From an uncultured Clostridium sp. (lineage in GTDB: Bacteria; Bacillota; Clostridia; TANB77; CAG-508), in the NCBI GenBank assembly GCA_948468045.1, contig CAOKGO010000012.1, positions 1 to 49,153 on the forward strand: a DNA stretch of 49,153 nt, read 5' to 3'. Below, one piece after another: positions 1 through 9,261 of the stretch. The first letter of the stretch is position 1, and each line of letters begins with the position of its first letter. The notes beneath the pieces are model-generated. The model saw only the letters and a list, made by a program, of their open reading frames with translations. It made no database searches and was not told where the DNA came from. The translations under genes and the position numbers were made by a program.

Positions 1-97
1 CAAAAATATTTTTAAATTTTTTTGAAAAACTATTGACAATTAATAGTTAGTCTTTTAATAACAAAATTGGTTATCTCATTCTTTCTTTTACTTGTTG
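1..97. other. Window edge, no gene recognised
   Basis: AT-rich sequence downstream of the transketolase N-subunit gene. The C-terminal transketolase subunit gene usually follows directly, but no part of it is visible here, so it either lies further left or is absent. A TTGACA at about 33-38 could be a plus-strand -35 box, but I see no convincing -10 partner or gene. Confidence 0.3.
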
Positions 98-129
98 TGA
101 GACACTTTAGACCTGTCCCTACTGTCTCA
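98..129 (-). repeat. REP-like palindromic element, GGGACAGGTCT family, copy 1
   Basis: A 32-bp element with terminal inverted repeats TGAGACA and TGTCTCA around a fixed core that reads GTAGGGACAGGTCT on the minus strand. It overlaps the 3' end of the transketolase gene and supplies its TAG stop. Other copies lie at 3278, 3377, 5968, 16700 and 20788, five of the six in the same orientation relative to the gene they end. Confidence 0.85.
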
Positions 130-949
130 TTTCCTTTATTGCTTGCTCATATTGTTCATCATTTGGTGCTTTTCCATGCCAACCAACTTGATTTTCCATA
201 TATGATATTCCTTTTCCTTTTATTGTTTTTGCTATTATACATGTTGGTTTTCCTTTTACATTTTTTGCAACTTCAAATGCTTTTATTATTTCTTCTATAT
301 CATGACCATCTATTTTGATAACTTCAAAACCAAAACTTCTGAATTTTTCATCAATTGGATAAGAGCTCATAACTTCTTCTATTGTTCCATCAATTTGTAA
401 ATTGTTGTTATCTACTATTACACATAAATTATCCAGTTTATATTTATTTGCTGCCATTGCTGCTTCCCAAACTTGCCCTTCTTCGATTTCTCCATCCCCT
501 AAAACACAATAAACTCTGTAATCTTTATTATCAATTTTCCCTGCTATTGCCATTCCATTTGCACAAGATAAACCTTGTCCTAAAGAACCTGTTGTCATGT
601 CAACTCCTGGCACTTTGTTTTTGTCTGGATGTCCTTGTAAATAACTACCTATGTTTCTAAATGTTTTTAAATCTTCTACTGGAAAAAAGCCACGATTTGC
701 TAAACAGCTATACAATGCTGGTGAACAATGCCCTTTTGATAAAACAAATCTGTCTCTATCTTCCTTGTTTGGCTCTTTAGGGTTTATGTTCATAACTTTG
801 AAATATAATACTGTTAAAATATCTGCTACTGATAAAGAGCCACCTGGATGACCTGATTTTGCCCTATATACTTCTTCAATAATATCCTCTCTTACTTTTC
901 TTGCTTTTTTTTCTAATTCTTGTATTTCCTTTTCTTCCAAAATTTTCAT
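119..949 (-). CDS. Transketolase, N-terminal subunit
   Basis: Thiamine-diphosphate-binding N-terminal half of a split transketolase, which moves two-carbon ketol units between sugar phosphates in the non-oxidative pentose phosphate pathway. About 276 residues, the usual subunit length. Visible motifs are AKSGHPGGSLS near the start, SKGHCSPALY, GSLGQGLS and the ThDP motif GDGEIEEGQVWEA followed by NNNLQIDG. I chose the ATG at 949 because an AAAGGTG ribosome site precedes it, and because the longer frame to 1006 would overlap a good promoter at 977-1006. The last residues (MRQ) and the TAG stop come from the REP-like element at 98-129, so the original C-terminus appears to have been replaced. 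The partner subunit is not in the window. Confidence 0.93.
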   Translation of the reverse strand: MKILEEKEIQELEKKARKVREDIIEEVYRAKSGHPGGSLSVADILTVLYFKVMNINPKEPNKEDRDRFVLSKGHCSPALYSCLANRGFFPVEDLKTFRNIGSYLQGHPDKNKVPGVDMTTGSLGQGLSCANGMAIAGKIDNKDYRVYCVLGDGEIEEGQVWEAAMAANKYKLDNLCVIVDNNNLQIDGTIEEVMSSYPIDEKFRSFGFEVIKIDGHDIEEIIKAFEVAKNVKGKPTCIIAKTIKGKGISYMENQVGWHGKAPNDEQYEQAIKEMRQ

Positions 950-976
950 CACCTTTCTCTTTTTAATTTCAGTTAC

Positions 977-1006
977 ATTGTATCTTTTAAACTTATACAT
1001 TGTCAA
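977..1006 (-). promoter_or_regulatory. Sigma-A promoter of the transketolase gene
   Basis: On the minus strand TTGACA (1001-1006) is followed after 18 bp by TACAAT (977-982). It ends about 28 bp before the chosen ATG at 949, which supports that start over the upstream ATG at 1006. Confidence 0.7.
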
Positions 1007-1106
1007 GAGTTTTTTATATTTAACTTCATGTAAGATCTAAAATGGCTTGTTAGTAGGCAAATTTAGTTATAGATTTTATAACTTGACATTTGATTTGATG
1101 TTTTCT

Positions 1107-1149
1107 ATAACAAAAAGAAATCTCCATTTGAGAGATTTCTTTTTGTTAT
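1107..1149. terminator. Intrinsic terminator, probably bidirectional
   Basis: Perfect 18-bp inverted repeat (1107-1124 with 1132-1149) and a 7-base loop. Each arm carries a run of five A or T, so it can work on both strands. It lies downstream of the pilin/FGE-like gene on the minus strand. Confidence 0.8.
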
Positions 1150-1239
1150 GGATTTTATTTAATAAGGTATACTTAAAAAAATATTATTAAAATTACTTTT
1201 TCACATTTTAGTATTACTTTTATAAAATTTGTTACACTT

Positions 1240-2552
1240 TCATATTACATAAAGTACTATACGAAATCCAGTATTATTATAAGCATTTCCATCTATATGA
1301 TTACGAGTAGAAGCTGGAAATTCTCCTCTACTAGTGCTACATATTCCTCCTCTACCTATAAATAGTGTTGTTGGACTATGTGTACTTTTCTCTGCTACAT
1401 ATTCATAGGCATTACCTTCTAAATCATAAATATTACACACTTTGTCTGCTTGATTATTTCCTGTCATTTCTGCTGCACTTCCCCCTTTATGTCTACTACT
1501 ATCTGCTTTAGTTACATCATAAGTTTTATTGGTTCCATCTATTCTTGGTTTTCTTTCTATAAATGCCATTGTCATATCCCATTGAATTCCTGATATTAAT
1601 GCACTTTTTACATATTCACTATCTGAATACATAGTTTTTGCTGTGGATTTTGCATTTTCTTGTCGAATATTAACCCATACATTAGCTCCTTTTTTACTTA
1701 CTAATCTATTTGTTCCTTCTTGTCCTGCTTCATATCTTGAAATATAAAATCCTTTCACACTTCTTATAGCTTCTTCTTCATTTGTTATTTCCTCTGGTAA
1801 ATAATTTGTATCATCTATTGCTTTAGTTGAAATAACAGTATATTCATAATTTATGTTTCTTTTATATTCAGTTTCATCTGTTACTGGTATCCATACAAAT
1901 TGATTTCCTTTATTTTCTATATCATTTGCAACATCTGATATTACTAGTCCTTCTTCTATATCATCTAGCTCAGGAACAATTGCAAATCCTACTGGGATTA
2001 CTGCTGTTCCATTTTTTGTATACGTTTTATTTTTATCTCCTGTTACAATTTCTCCTGGAACTGCTACATTACTTACTGGCGAATTTGGTGTATCTCCTCC
2101 ACCTGAAGTGTTTCCATCTGTTGTATTATTTCCCATTGTATTTCCATCTCCTGTTGAAGTTTTTCCAATATAGTCATCTAATTTTCCTTCTATTAGATAT
2201 CCTAAATCTGTGTGAACTGCTCCTGTCTCTTTGTTTACTCGATTTTCGTCACTTATTACTTTGTTATTTATCAATTCTTCTATTACATCATTTAAACTTG
2301 GATTTCTATGTTTTTGTTCTGCTTTTATTATTGCTAGTTCTATTTGTTCTTCTAATGCTGCAAGCTCTGTTAGCTCTTTTGCTGTTTTTGCTTCCTTTAT
2401 TAAACCTTTTTCACCTGTTAGTCCTGCTATTGTTATCCCAGCTAATATTAATAAAATTATAACTGTTATAACAAGTGCTATTAATGTTATACCCCTGCTA
2501 GCTTTTTTTCATTTTCTATTTCAATTACAATATCTTTAATTATACTTCTCAT
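1240..2552 (-). pseudogene. Type IV prepilin-like protein with C-terminal FGE-sulfatase (SUMF1) domain, frameshifted near the N-terminus
   Basis: The ATG at 2552 follows a GGGAGG site and gives MRSIIKDIVIEIENEKK before a TAA at 2487-2489. In the next frame, with no start codon of its own, runs a typical prepilin helix (RGITLIALVITVIILLILAG) and then a 344-residue tail. The total length is one base short of a multiple of three, so one base seems missing near the A7 or G4 tract at 2493-2510. The tail has a Thr/Asn/Gly linker and a C-terminal FGE-like domain (GFYISRYEAG, NIYDLEGNAYEYV, RGG, GFRIVL). It was probably an exported, pilus-like or surface-attached protein whose FGE-like fold acts in binding rather than catalysis. 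There is no CGG codon here, so this break differs from the eight CGG breaks. It may be a pseudogene, a slippery tract or a sequence error. Confidence 0.75.
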
Positions 2553-2948
2553 TTAATAATAATCCTCCCTTATTTCTTTTGTTCATTCTTCTTTAAATTT
2601 GATTATTATTTTATCAATAATTAAAGTTTATGTTAATAAGTTTATATATTTATTTCCTGACCTTGCAAAATTAACTGAGCATCTACTTTTCTAAATTGTT
2701 AATATATAAAAATTATTAAAATTAAAATATAATAATATCAACCATTTAAGTAGTAATTACGTTTTGCGTGAACTATAACTCAATATTTTTTATTATGCAA
2801 ATAAAAACTACTTGATACAAAATTTTATATGTCGTGTTATAAATATCTCTTTTAGAACATTTTTTTAGTGTACAGGAAATCAAAAATTTCACCTATACAC
2901 TAAAATCACATTTCACAAAAATATTCTACAAATTTTACAAGTAGTATA
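2553..2948. other. Intergenic region with one hairpin
   Basis: I see no gene in these 396 bp. The only clear structure is an inverted repeat, 2863-2876 (TTTTAGTGTACAGG) with 2892-2905 (CCTATACACTAAAA), one mismatch in 14 pairs. It sits 43 bp past the RNHCP gene stop and may end that transcript, although no T-run follows it. Confidence 0.5.
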
Positions 2949-3266
2949 TTAACTTATTTGCTTACTACTTAAATTAATTATTAAATCCATATTATCATCC
3001 TTAGCAGCTTTATTTTTCCTAATTGCACCACATTTCTTACACTTAAAAACAATAACATATCCCTTTTTTCCGTCAATTTCTAAGCTCACAGGTTCCAAAT
3101 CTCCATGGCAACTTTCTGCCCTGTCACCTGGATTTTTATCTACATGTTTTGAATGCAAACAAAATGGGCAGTGATTTCTGCAAGAATATCCTAGTTTTTG
3201 TACTTTCTTTCCACAATTTTCGCACACAAACTCTTCATCAATTTCAACAAAATTTCTATTTTCCAT
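2949..3266 (-). CDS. RNHCP domain protein (small zinc-ribbon-type protein)
   Basis: About 105 residues with the signature that names the RNHCP family, SCRNHCPFCLHSKHVD, preceded by FVCENCGKKV and followed by PGDRAESCHG and FKCKKCGAIR. Three CxxC-type pairs suggest structural zinc. The biochemical role of the family is unknown. I chose the ATG at 3266 because AGGAG lies five bases upstream; the adjacent ATG at 3269 is too close. An upstream in-frame ATG at 3311 is excluded because its codons would be the REP-like repeat at 3278-3310. Confidence 0.85.
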   Translation of the reverse strand: MENRNFVEIDEEFVCENCGKKVQKLGYSCRNHCPFCLHSKHVDKNPGDRAESCHGDLEPVSLEIDGKKGYVIVFKCKKCGAIRKNKAAKDDNMDLIINLSSKQIS

Positions 3267-3277
3267 CATTTCTCCTA

Positions 3278-3405
3278 TTGAGACAAGAGGGACAGGTCTC
3301 ATTTGTCTCATTATTACTATTTTTTATATTCTACTTTTAATCAGAAGTTATGACATTTTTCTTCAATATAACTGAAACAAATGAGACCTGTCCCTCTTGT
3401 CTCAA
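3278..3405. repeat. REPIN-like doublet: two GGGACAGGTCT elements in inverted orientation
   Basis: Element 3278-3310 (plus) and element 3377-3405 (minus) are inverted copies: both begin TTGAGACAAGAGGGACAGG and continue TCTCATTTG. The pair brackets a 66-bp AT-rich spacer, so a single strand could fold into one long hairpin. The right-hand copy supplies the TGA stop of the nucleoside kinase gene (3402-3404); the left-hand copy lies just upstream of the RNHCP ribosome site. The GAG variant here differs from GTAG in the other copies. Confidence 0.85.
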
Positions 3406-5042
3406 TATTTAAAGTTCCCTCCTCCTAAAAATTCTTTTAGAAGTGAATTTGTTGGCACATATTCTGGATTTATAGTTTCAAAATATTTTAGCATATTAAT
3501 TAACCTTATAGCCTCAGCATATTCTGGTTCTTTTGGCTTAATTTCTTCTAAAAGTGGCATTACTACACCTTTTAAAACTCCTAATTCATAAATTAATGAT
3601 GTATTAAATATGCTATTTGCTTCTTCTTGATATGGAAATATATTTTTTTCTTCTCCATTGTTTACTTTATGCCATGTTGCTATTGTTTGTTTTGCACTAT
3701 ATCCTCTAAATTGATAATCTCTTACAATTCTTCTAACTAACCTTGTATCTGTTGTAGATATTCTGTTATATCTATCCATATTAAGCACTGTTAAAGCACT
3801 AATATAAATTTTATATTTTTGCTCTTTTGCGATTTTACTTGTTAGTTTATCATTTAAACAATGAATTCCTTCAATTACCAGCACCTCATCTGGTTGTAAT
3901 TTTAACTTTTTACCATTATATCTCTTAGTTCCTACAAGAAAATCAAATTCTGGAACTTCAACTTCTTCTCCATTTAATAATTTTGTCAGATGATCGTTAA
4001 ATAGTTCTAAATCAATTGCTTCAATACATTCAAAGTTATATTCTCCATTTTCATCTCTTGGTGTCTCTTCTCTTTCAACAAAATAATTGTCAACAGAAAT
4101 TGTAACAGGTTTAATTCTGTTAATTCTTAATTGAAGCCCTAACCTTTGTGCAAAAGTTGTTTTTCCTGAAGAAGATGGACCTGCAATTAAAATCATTTTA
4201 ACATTTCTGTTTTTTGCAATTTCATCTGCAATATTTGCAATCTTCTTTTCATGTAAAGCCTCATCTAACATTATGATATCTTTAATATTATTTTCTTCTA
4301 TCGCCTTATTTAACTTATAAACTGTATTAACTCCTAAAATCTTATGAATATCATCATATTCTTCTAGTGCCCAAGCCAATTTCTTAGTCTCCATCATCTT
4401 TGGTAACTCTTGTGGTTTATCAGAACTTGGATATCTTACTAAAAAGCCATCATGATATTTCATAATTTCAAAAACTCTAGTAACTCCTGTTCTGTTTGCA
4501 ATTGTTCCATAGCAATAATTGTAATAATCTTCACAATAATACATATAAATTTCTTTATTGTTATGTGCATCAAGTTGAAGTCTCCCTTTTGATATATCAT
4601 TTTCTTGATAAAATTTTTCTGCTTGCTCACGTGTCATAACAACTTGCTTAATTGACAAATCACTTTCCACAATTTTATACATTTCATTACTTAAATCTTG
4701 AATTAGTTCTTCTGTAATCTCTTGATTTTCAATTTCACAAAACATAGAATTTGGCAATTGATAATTTACAATTACCTTTCCTTTTGGACATACTTTTTCA
4801 ATTGCTTTTCCTAAAATATATATAATTGTTCTTCTATATATTTTAGTTCCCTCTTTTGAAGAAATATCAATCAATTTAACTTCTCCATCTTGTTCTAATT
4901 TATATTCTAAATTCACATATTGATTATTAAAAATCCCACCTATTATAGGATATTTACTTGTTTCAATCTCTTTTTTTAATAATTCCTGAATAGCTGTTCC
5001 CTTATCTGTTTCTATAACTTTATCTTTATATTGTATTTTCAT
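3402..5042 (-). CDS. Uridine-kinase-like nucleoside kinase with N-terminal TGS and ThrRS-type domains
   Basis: 546 residues. The N-terminus resembles the TGS domain and second additional domain of threonyl-tRNA synthetase, with an HxxxH-like segment around residues 60-230. The C-terminal half is a P-loop phosphoribulokinase/uridine kinase domain with Walker A GPSSSGKTTF near residue 290, then SVDNYFVERE and VIEGIHCLND. Such proteins are common in Clostridia and Thermotogae and probably phosphorylate uridine or cytidine for pyrimidine salvage; the role of the ThrRS-like half is unknown. AAAGGAA precedes the ATG. The TGA stop lies inside the REP-like element at 3377-3405. Confidence 0.88.
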   Translation of the reverse strand: MKIQYKDKVIETDKGTAIQELLKKEIETSKYPIIGGIFNNQYVNLEYKLEQDGEVKLIDISSKEGTKIYRRTIIYILGKAIEKVCPKGKVIVNYQLPNSMFCEIENQEITEELIQDLSNEMYKIVESDLSIKQVVMTREQAEKFYQENDISKGRLQLDAHNNKEIYMYYCEDYYNYCYGTIANRTGVTRVFEIMKYHDGFLVRYPSSDKPQELPKMMETKKLAWALEEYDDIHKILGVNTVYKLNKAIEENNIKDIIMLDEALHEKKIANIADEIAKNRNVKMILIAGPSSSGKTTFAQRLGLQLRINRIKPVTISVDNYFVEREETPRDENGEYNFECIEAIDLELFNDHLTKLLNGEEVEVPEFDFLVGTKRYNGKKLKLQPDEVLVIEGIHCLNDKLTSKIAKEQKYKIYISALTVLNMDRYNRISTTDTRLVRRIVRDYQFRGYSAKQTIATWHKVNNGEEKNIFPYQEEANSIFNTSLIYELGVLKGVVMPLLEEIKPKEPEYAEAIRLINMLKYFETINPEYVPTNSLLKEFLGGGNFKY

Positions 5043-5167
5043 ATTAACACGTTCCTTTCTTCCTTTTGTTCATTTCAAAGATATTTTAGCATAAAAAAAT
5101 AATATGTGCAATGGTAGAATTGATTCAGTTTTGACTTTTTATAATTTGCTTTATGTTTACATAAGAA

Positions 5168-5197
5168 TGTCGCAAAAGAAACGTCCCCAACGCGACA
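5168..5197 (-). repeat. REP-like element, GGGGACGTTTC family
   Basis: Terminal palindrome TGTCGC/GCGACA around a core reading GTTGGGGACGTTTCTTTT on the minus strand. It has the same plan as the GGGACAGGTCT family (short inverted ends, GGGAC core) with a different sequence. It lies between the divergent nucleoside kinase and sspH genes. Confidence 0.7.
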
Positions 5198-5254
5198 TAA
5201 ATTTTATTTTTTTGGATATACTTTAAATAATAGAATTTTTAGGAGGTTTTAATT

Positions 5255-5437
5255 ATGGATTTAGCAAGAATTAATAGTATTTTAAATAATGATACAAAAT
5301 TTGATATTTTTTACAATGAAAGACCTGTTTGGGTTCAAGAAATTCATGAGGAAAATCAAATGGCTAAGGTTGGTTTTGTTGACGATTTTGGAGAAAAAGA
5401 TGTATTTATTAAAGATTTATATGAGAGAAATTTATGA
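5255..5437 (+). CDS. sspH: H-type small acid-soluble spore protein
   Basis: 60 residues beginning MDLARINSILNN, then FYNERPVWVQEIHEENQMAK and an acidic C-terminus. This follows the SspH family pattern (MDxxRAxEIxxSP, then xYNGxPVWIExVxEExxxA). H-type SASPs are made in the forespore and bind or protect spore DNA. AGGAGG seven bases upstream fixes the start. The gene stands alone on the plus strand and is followed by a three-hairpin repeat. It indicates a spore-forming organism. Confidence 0.8.
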   Translation: MDLARINSILNNDTKFDIFYNERPVWVQEIHEENQMAKVGFVDDFGEKDVFIKDLYERNL

Positions 5438-5454
5438 CAAACTCTGTCTAGCAA

Positions 5455-5598
5455 GAACAAAAGGGGCATGATTGAAATTTTATGACCTTTTAGATTATTT
5501 ACATGCCCCGTCTTTGTTCGCCCGCGAAAATTGCAAAGCAATTTTTTCGTGGAACGCTTTATATTATAGGAAGTTCGGAGAACTTTCCTATAATATAA
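5455..5598 (+). repeat. Three-hairpin intergenic element, copy 1
   Basis: About 144 bp containing three palindromes: GAACAAAAGGGGCATG with CATGCCCC-GTCTTTGTTC, then GCGAAAATTGC with GCAATTTTTTCG, then ATTATAGGAAGTTC with GAACTTTCCTATAAT. Homologues are at 22207, 25054, 40954, 41095 and 45452. It begins 17 bp after the sspH stop and could act as its terminator. No transposase is visible, so it behaves like a MITE or a structured intergenic repeat. Confidence 0.8.
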
Positions 5599-5667
5599 AT
5601 TAGGAGATATGAAAGTTTTTTAATAAATTTTCACATCTCTTAATTATTTTATTGTTTTATCTAAATT

Positions 5668-5826
5668 TTATTCAGCAACCAATACTGAACGAAAACCATC
5701 ATGGTAGTTACCACCACCATCACCACGAGTAAATGAGAACAAACCAGCACCATTACCATAGCACAAACTACCACCACAAATAGAAAATGGATGGTACAAT
5801 CCAAATAAACATAACAAAAAGAGCAT
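5668..5826 (-). pseudogene. Orphan C-terminal fragment of an FGE-sulfatase (SUMF1)-type domain
   Basis: A 52-codon open frame ending GFRSVLVAE, with ICGGSLCYGNGAGLFSFTRG before it. This is the usual C-terminus of FGE-like/C-type-lectin-fold domains, also seen at the end of the gene at 1240. The rest of the domain is missing; an in-frame TAA lies five codons above the only ATG. Codons are GGT- and TGT-rich and less AT-rich than the neighbours. It is most likely a gene remnant, or a donor cassette for such a domain. Confidence 0.6.
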
Positions 5827-5833
5827 AATTAAA

Positions 5834-5880
5834 TTGACTTAACTCATAAGTATTCTACTAATATTTATGAATCAAGTCAA
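5834..5880. repeat. Stem-loop inverted repeat
   Basis: 21-base arms, 5834-5854 and 5860-5880, with four mismatches and a 5-base loop. It is followed on the plus strand by a T-rich stretch. It lies in the 3' region of carB and may contribute to transcript ending; otherwise of unknown role. Confidence 0.5.
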
Positions 5881-5967
5881 TATGTTTACTATTTTATTTT
5901 TTCTTTACATTTACCTGTTTTACATAAAATAGTTTCAAAAATGTCTCCTATAAGACATAATTATCTA

Positions 5968-5999
5968 TGAGACAACCAAGACCTGTCCCTACTGTCTCA
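5968..5999 (-). repeat. REP-like palindromic element, GGGACAGGTCT family, at the carB stop
   Basis: Minus-strand TGAGACAGTAGGGACAGGTC and closing TGTCTCA. The TGA stop of carB (5997-5999) is the first three bases of the element. A shorter relic (ATGTCTCC...GAGACA) lies immediately to its left. Confidence 0.85.
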
Positions 6000-8900
6000 T
6001 TCATCAATTGTTGATATTCCAAGTGTTATTTCTTCTAGTACATCAAGTAATACTTTCACAGTATCTAATGCTGTAAAAATTGGAATATTGTTTTCAACTG
6101 CACATCTTCTAATAGTTGCACCATCTGTTTCTTGGTCAATTGAATCTATATTTCTAGTATTTATAACATAATTTACATAGCCTTTTCTCATAGAATCTAA
6201 AATTTCTTCACTACCCTCACTAATCTTCTTTTTAACCCTTGTTCTAATATCATGCTCTTTTAAGAATTTTGCTGTTCCTTTTGTTGCTTCAATATTAAAG
6301 CCTAAATTATAAAATCTTCTAATTAAAGGAAGTGCCTCTTCTTTGTCTTTATCTGCTATTGTTAGGAAAATTGTTCCATAGTTTGCTAAATGCATTCCAG
6401 AAGATTGAAGAGCTTTATACAATGCTCTTGTTAGTTTTTTGTCATAACCAATTGCCTCACCTGTTGATTTCATTTCTGGTGAAAGGCAAGCATCTAGTCC
6501 ATTCAATTTTGAGAATGAAAATGCTGGTGCTTTTACATACCATTTTTCTTTTTCTTTTGGATAAACTTCAGTTATTCCTTGTTCTTTCAAGCTTTTTCCA
6601 AGCATTACTAATGTTCCAATATCTGCTAAAGAATATCCTGTTGATTTTGATATAAATGGTACTGTTCTTGATGACCTTGGATTTACTTCTATTACATATA
6701 CATCTTCATTTTTATCTACAATAAATTGAATATTATATAAACCTACAATTCCAATCCCTAATCCAAGTTTTACAGTATAATCTAAAATTGTTTGTTTAGC
6801 TTTTTCACTTACGCTAAATGTTGGATATATACTAATACTGTCTCCTGAGTGAATACCTGTTTTTTCAACATGTTCCATAATACCAGGCACAAATACATCT
6901 TTCCCATCACATACTGCATCTACTTCTAATTCTTTACCTGTAATATATTTATCAACTAAAACTGGTTGTTTTTTATTTACTTCTACTGCTGTTTTTAGGT
7001 ATTTTTCCAAAGCCCTTTTGTTTGATACAATTTGCATTGCTCTTCCACCTAGTACATAACTTGGTCTTACTAAAACAGGGTATCCAATTTCTTGTGCAAC
7101 TTTTATTCCATCTTCTATGTTAGTTACTGCTTCTCCTTTTGGTTGTAATAAATTTAGCTTTTTCATAACTTTTTCAAATGCATCTCTATTTTCTGCATTT
7201 TCAATTGCATTTACATCTGTACCTATAATTTTTACACCTAATTTTGAAAGTGGCTCTGCTAAGTTTATAGCTGTTTGTCCCCCTAGTGCTGCAATTACTC
7301 CCTCAGGTTTTTCTAAATCAATAATATTCATTACATCTTCTACTGTTAGTGGTTCAAAATAAAGTTTATCACTTGTTGTATAATCTGTTGATACAGTTTC
7401 TGGATTGTTGTTTATTATAATTGCTTCAAAACCTGCTTGTTTGATTGTTTTTATTGCATGAACTGTTGAATAGTCAAATTCTACACCTTGCCCAATTCTA
7501 ATTGGTCCTGCTCCTAACACAATTATCTTCTTTTTGTTACTTACTATTGATTCATTTTCTTCTTCATAGCTTGAATAGAAATAAGGTACATAACTTTCAA
7601 ATTCACTACTACAAGTGTCTATCATTTTATAAACAGGATATATTTTTTCTTTTTTTCTTAATAAATATATTTCTTCCTCTGTTTTTTTCCATACTTTTGC
7701 TATATATTTATCACTAAATCCCATTTTCTTAACTTGTTTTAAAACATCTATGTTTCCAACATTTTGAGCTAATATTCTTTCTTCATTTACTATATTTTTA
7801 ATTTTCTCTAAAAAGAACATATCAATTTTTGTTATATGGTTTATTAGTCCAATATCTACATTTTTTCTTATTAACTCAGCAATTGCATAAATTCTGTCAT
7901 CTGTTCCTTCTTTTATATACTCCATAAGTTCTTCTGTTTCATAACTTTCAAACTTTTTATTTTCAATATGACATACTCCTATTTCCAAAGAACGAATAGC
8001 CTTTAATAAACTTTCTTCTAGTGTTCTTCCTACACTCATTACTTCTCCTGTTGCTTTCATTTGAGTACTTAACTTGTTAGAAGCAAGAGTAAATTTGTCA
8101 AATGGAAATCTTGCTATTTTTGATACTACATAGTCTAGTGCTGGTTCAAAACTTGCTGGTGTGTTTGCTAGCATTATTTCGTCTAATCTCATACCTATTG
8201 CAATTTTTGCTGATACTCTAGCTATTGGATATCCACTTGCTTTAGATGCTAATGCAGATGAACGTGATACCCTTGGGTTTACTTCTATTAGGTAATATTT
8301 GAAAGAATGTGGGTCTAATGCAAATTGTACATTACAACCACCCTCTATTTTTAATGCACGTATAATTTTTAAGCTACTGTCTCTTAATAATTGATATTCT
8401 TTGTTTGTTAATGTTTGGCTTGGTGCTACTACAATAGAGTCTCCTGTATGAATTCCTACTGGGTCTAAGTTTTCCATATTACATACTGTTATTGCAGTAT
8501 CATTTTTGTCTCTTATTACTTCATATTCTATTTCTTTATAACCTTTTATGCTTTTTTCTACTAAAACTTGATTTACTGGTGATAATTTTAATGCATGTTT
8601 CATAATTTCTGTTAATTCTTCTTTATTATCTGCAAAACCTCCACCTGTTCCACCTAAAGTAAAAGCAGGTCTTAAAACTACTGGATATCCTATTTTTTCT
8701 GCTGCTTGTACGCCCTCTTCTATTGTAGTTGCTATAATAGATTCTAATACTGGTTCTCCTAATTCTTCACATAGTTTTTTAAATTTTTCTCTATCTTCTG
8801 CCTTTTCTATACTTTCACTACTTGTTCCTAAAAGTTTTACTTGACATTCTTGTAAAACTCCTTTTTTGTATAGTTGCATTGCTATGTTTAATCCTGTTTG

Positions 8901-9176
8901 TCCTCCTATACCAGGAAGAATAGCATCAGGTCTTTCATATCTAATTATTTTTGCTACATATTCTATTGTTAATGGCTCCATATAAACCTTATCTGCAATT
9001 GAGGTATCTGTCATAATTGTAGCTGGATTAGAATTAACTAAAATTACTTTGTATCCTTCTTCTTTTAAAGCTAAACAAGCTTGTGTTCCAGCATAGTCAA
9101 ATTCTGCTGCTTGTCCTATTACAATTGGCCCTGAACCAATTACTAATACAGTTTTAATATCTTTTCTTTTTGGCAT
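5997..9176 (-). CDS. carB: Carbamoyl-phosphate synthase, large subunit
   Basis: About 1059 residues, full length for CarB. It makes carbamoyl phosphate from bicarbonate, ammonia delivered by CarA, and two ATP, feeding pyrimidine and arginine synthesis. Two homologous halves are visible: N-terminal [20 protein letters not shown] with ATP-grasp [12 protein letters not shown], then [20 protein letters not shown] with [11 protein letters not shown], and a C-terminal MGS-type regulatory domain. I chose the ATG at 9176 ([10 protein letters not shown]): AAAGG lies eight bases upstream, while the upstream GTG at 9185 overlaps that site. carA lies 85 bp upstream on the same strand. The stop codon lies in a REP-like element. 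Confidence 0.96.
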   Translation of the reverse strand: MPKRKDIKTVLVIGSGPIVIGQAAEFDYAGTQACLALKEEGYKVILVNSNPATIMTDTSIADKVYMEPLTIEYVAKIIRYERPDAILPGIGGQTGLNIAMQLYKKGVLQECQVKLLGTSSESIEKAEDREKFKKLCEELGEPVLESIIATTIEEGVQAAEKIGYPVVLRPAFTLGGTGGGFADNKEELTEIMKHALKLSPVNQVLVEKSIKGYKEIEYEVIRDKNDTAITVCNMENLDPVGIHTGDSIVVAPSQTLTNKEYQLLRDSSLKIIRALKIEGGCNVQFALDPHSFKYYLIEVNPRVSRSSALASKASGYPIARVSAKIAIGMRLDEIMLANTPASFEPALDYVVSKIARFPFDKFTLASNKLSTQMKATGEVMSVGRTLEESLLKAIRSLEIGVCHIENKKFESYETEELMEYIKEGTDDRIYAIAELIRKNVDIGLINHITKIDMFFLEKIKNIVNEERILAQNVGNIDVLKQVKKMGFSDKYIAKVWKKTEEEIYLLRKKEKIYPVYKMIDTCSSEFESYVPYFYSSYEEENESIVSNKKKIIVLGAGPIRIGQGVEFDYSTVHAIKTIKQAGFEAIIINNNPETVSTDYTTSDKLYFEPLTVEDVMNIIDLEKPEGVIAALGGQTAINLAEPLSKLGVKIIGTDVNAIENAENRDAFEKVMKKLNLLQPKGEAVTNIEDGIKVAQEIGYPVLVRPSYVLGGRAMQIVSNKRALEKYLKTAVEVNKKQPVLVDKYITGKELEVDAVCDGKDVFVPGIMEHVEKTGIHSGDSISIYPTFSVSEKAKQTILDYTVKLGLGIGIVGLYNIQFIVDKNEDVYVIEVNPRSSRTVPFISKSTGYSLADIGTLVMLGKSLKEQGITEVYPKEKEKWYVKAPAFSFSKLNGLDACLSPEMKSTGEAIGYDKKLTRALYKALQSSGMHLANYGTIFLTIADKDKEEALPLIRRFYNLGFNIEATKGTAKFLKEHDIRTRVKKKISEGSEEILDSMRKGYVNYVINTRNIDSIDQETDGATIRRCAVENNIPIFTALDTVKVLLDVLEEITLGISTIDE

Positions 9177-9261
9177 AATTCTCACCTTTCTTTACTTTTA
9201 CTTTGTCACTACTAAAACTATAGATTTTTGCTATAACTTACTTATGTCTTTTAGAAGTAAC

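Noticed and set aside
2863..2905. Hairpin after the RNHCP gene as a riboswitch
   Set aside because: A single imperfect stem with no conserved core and downstream of the gene on the relevant strand.
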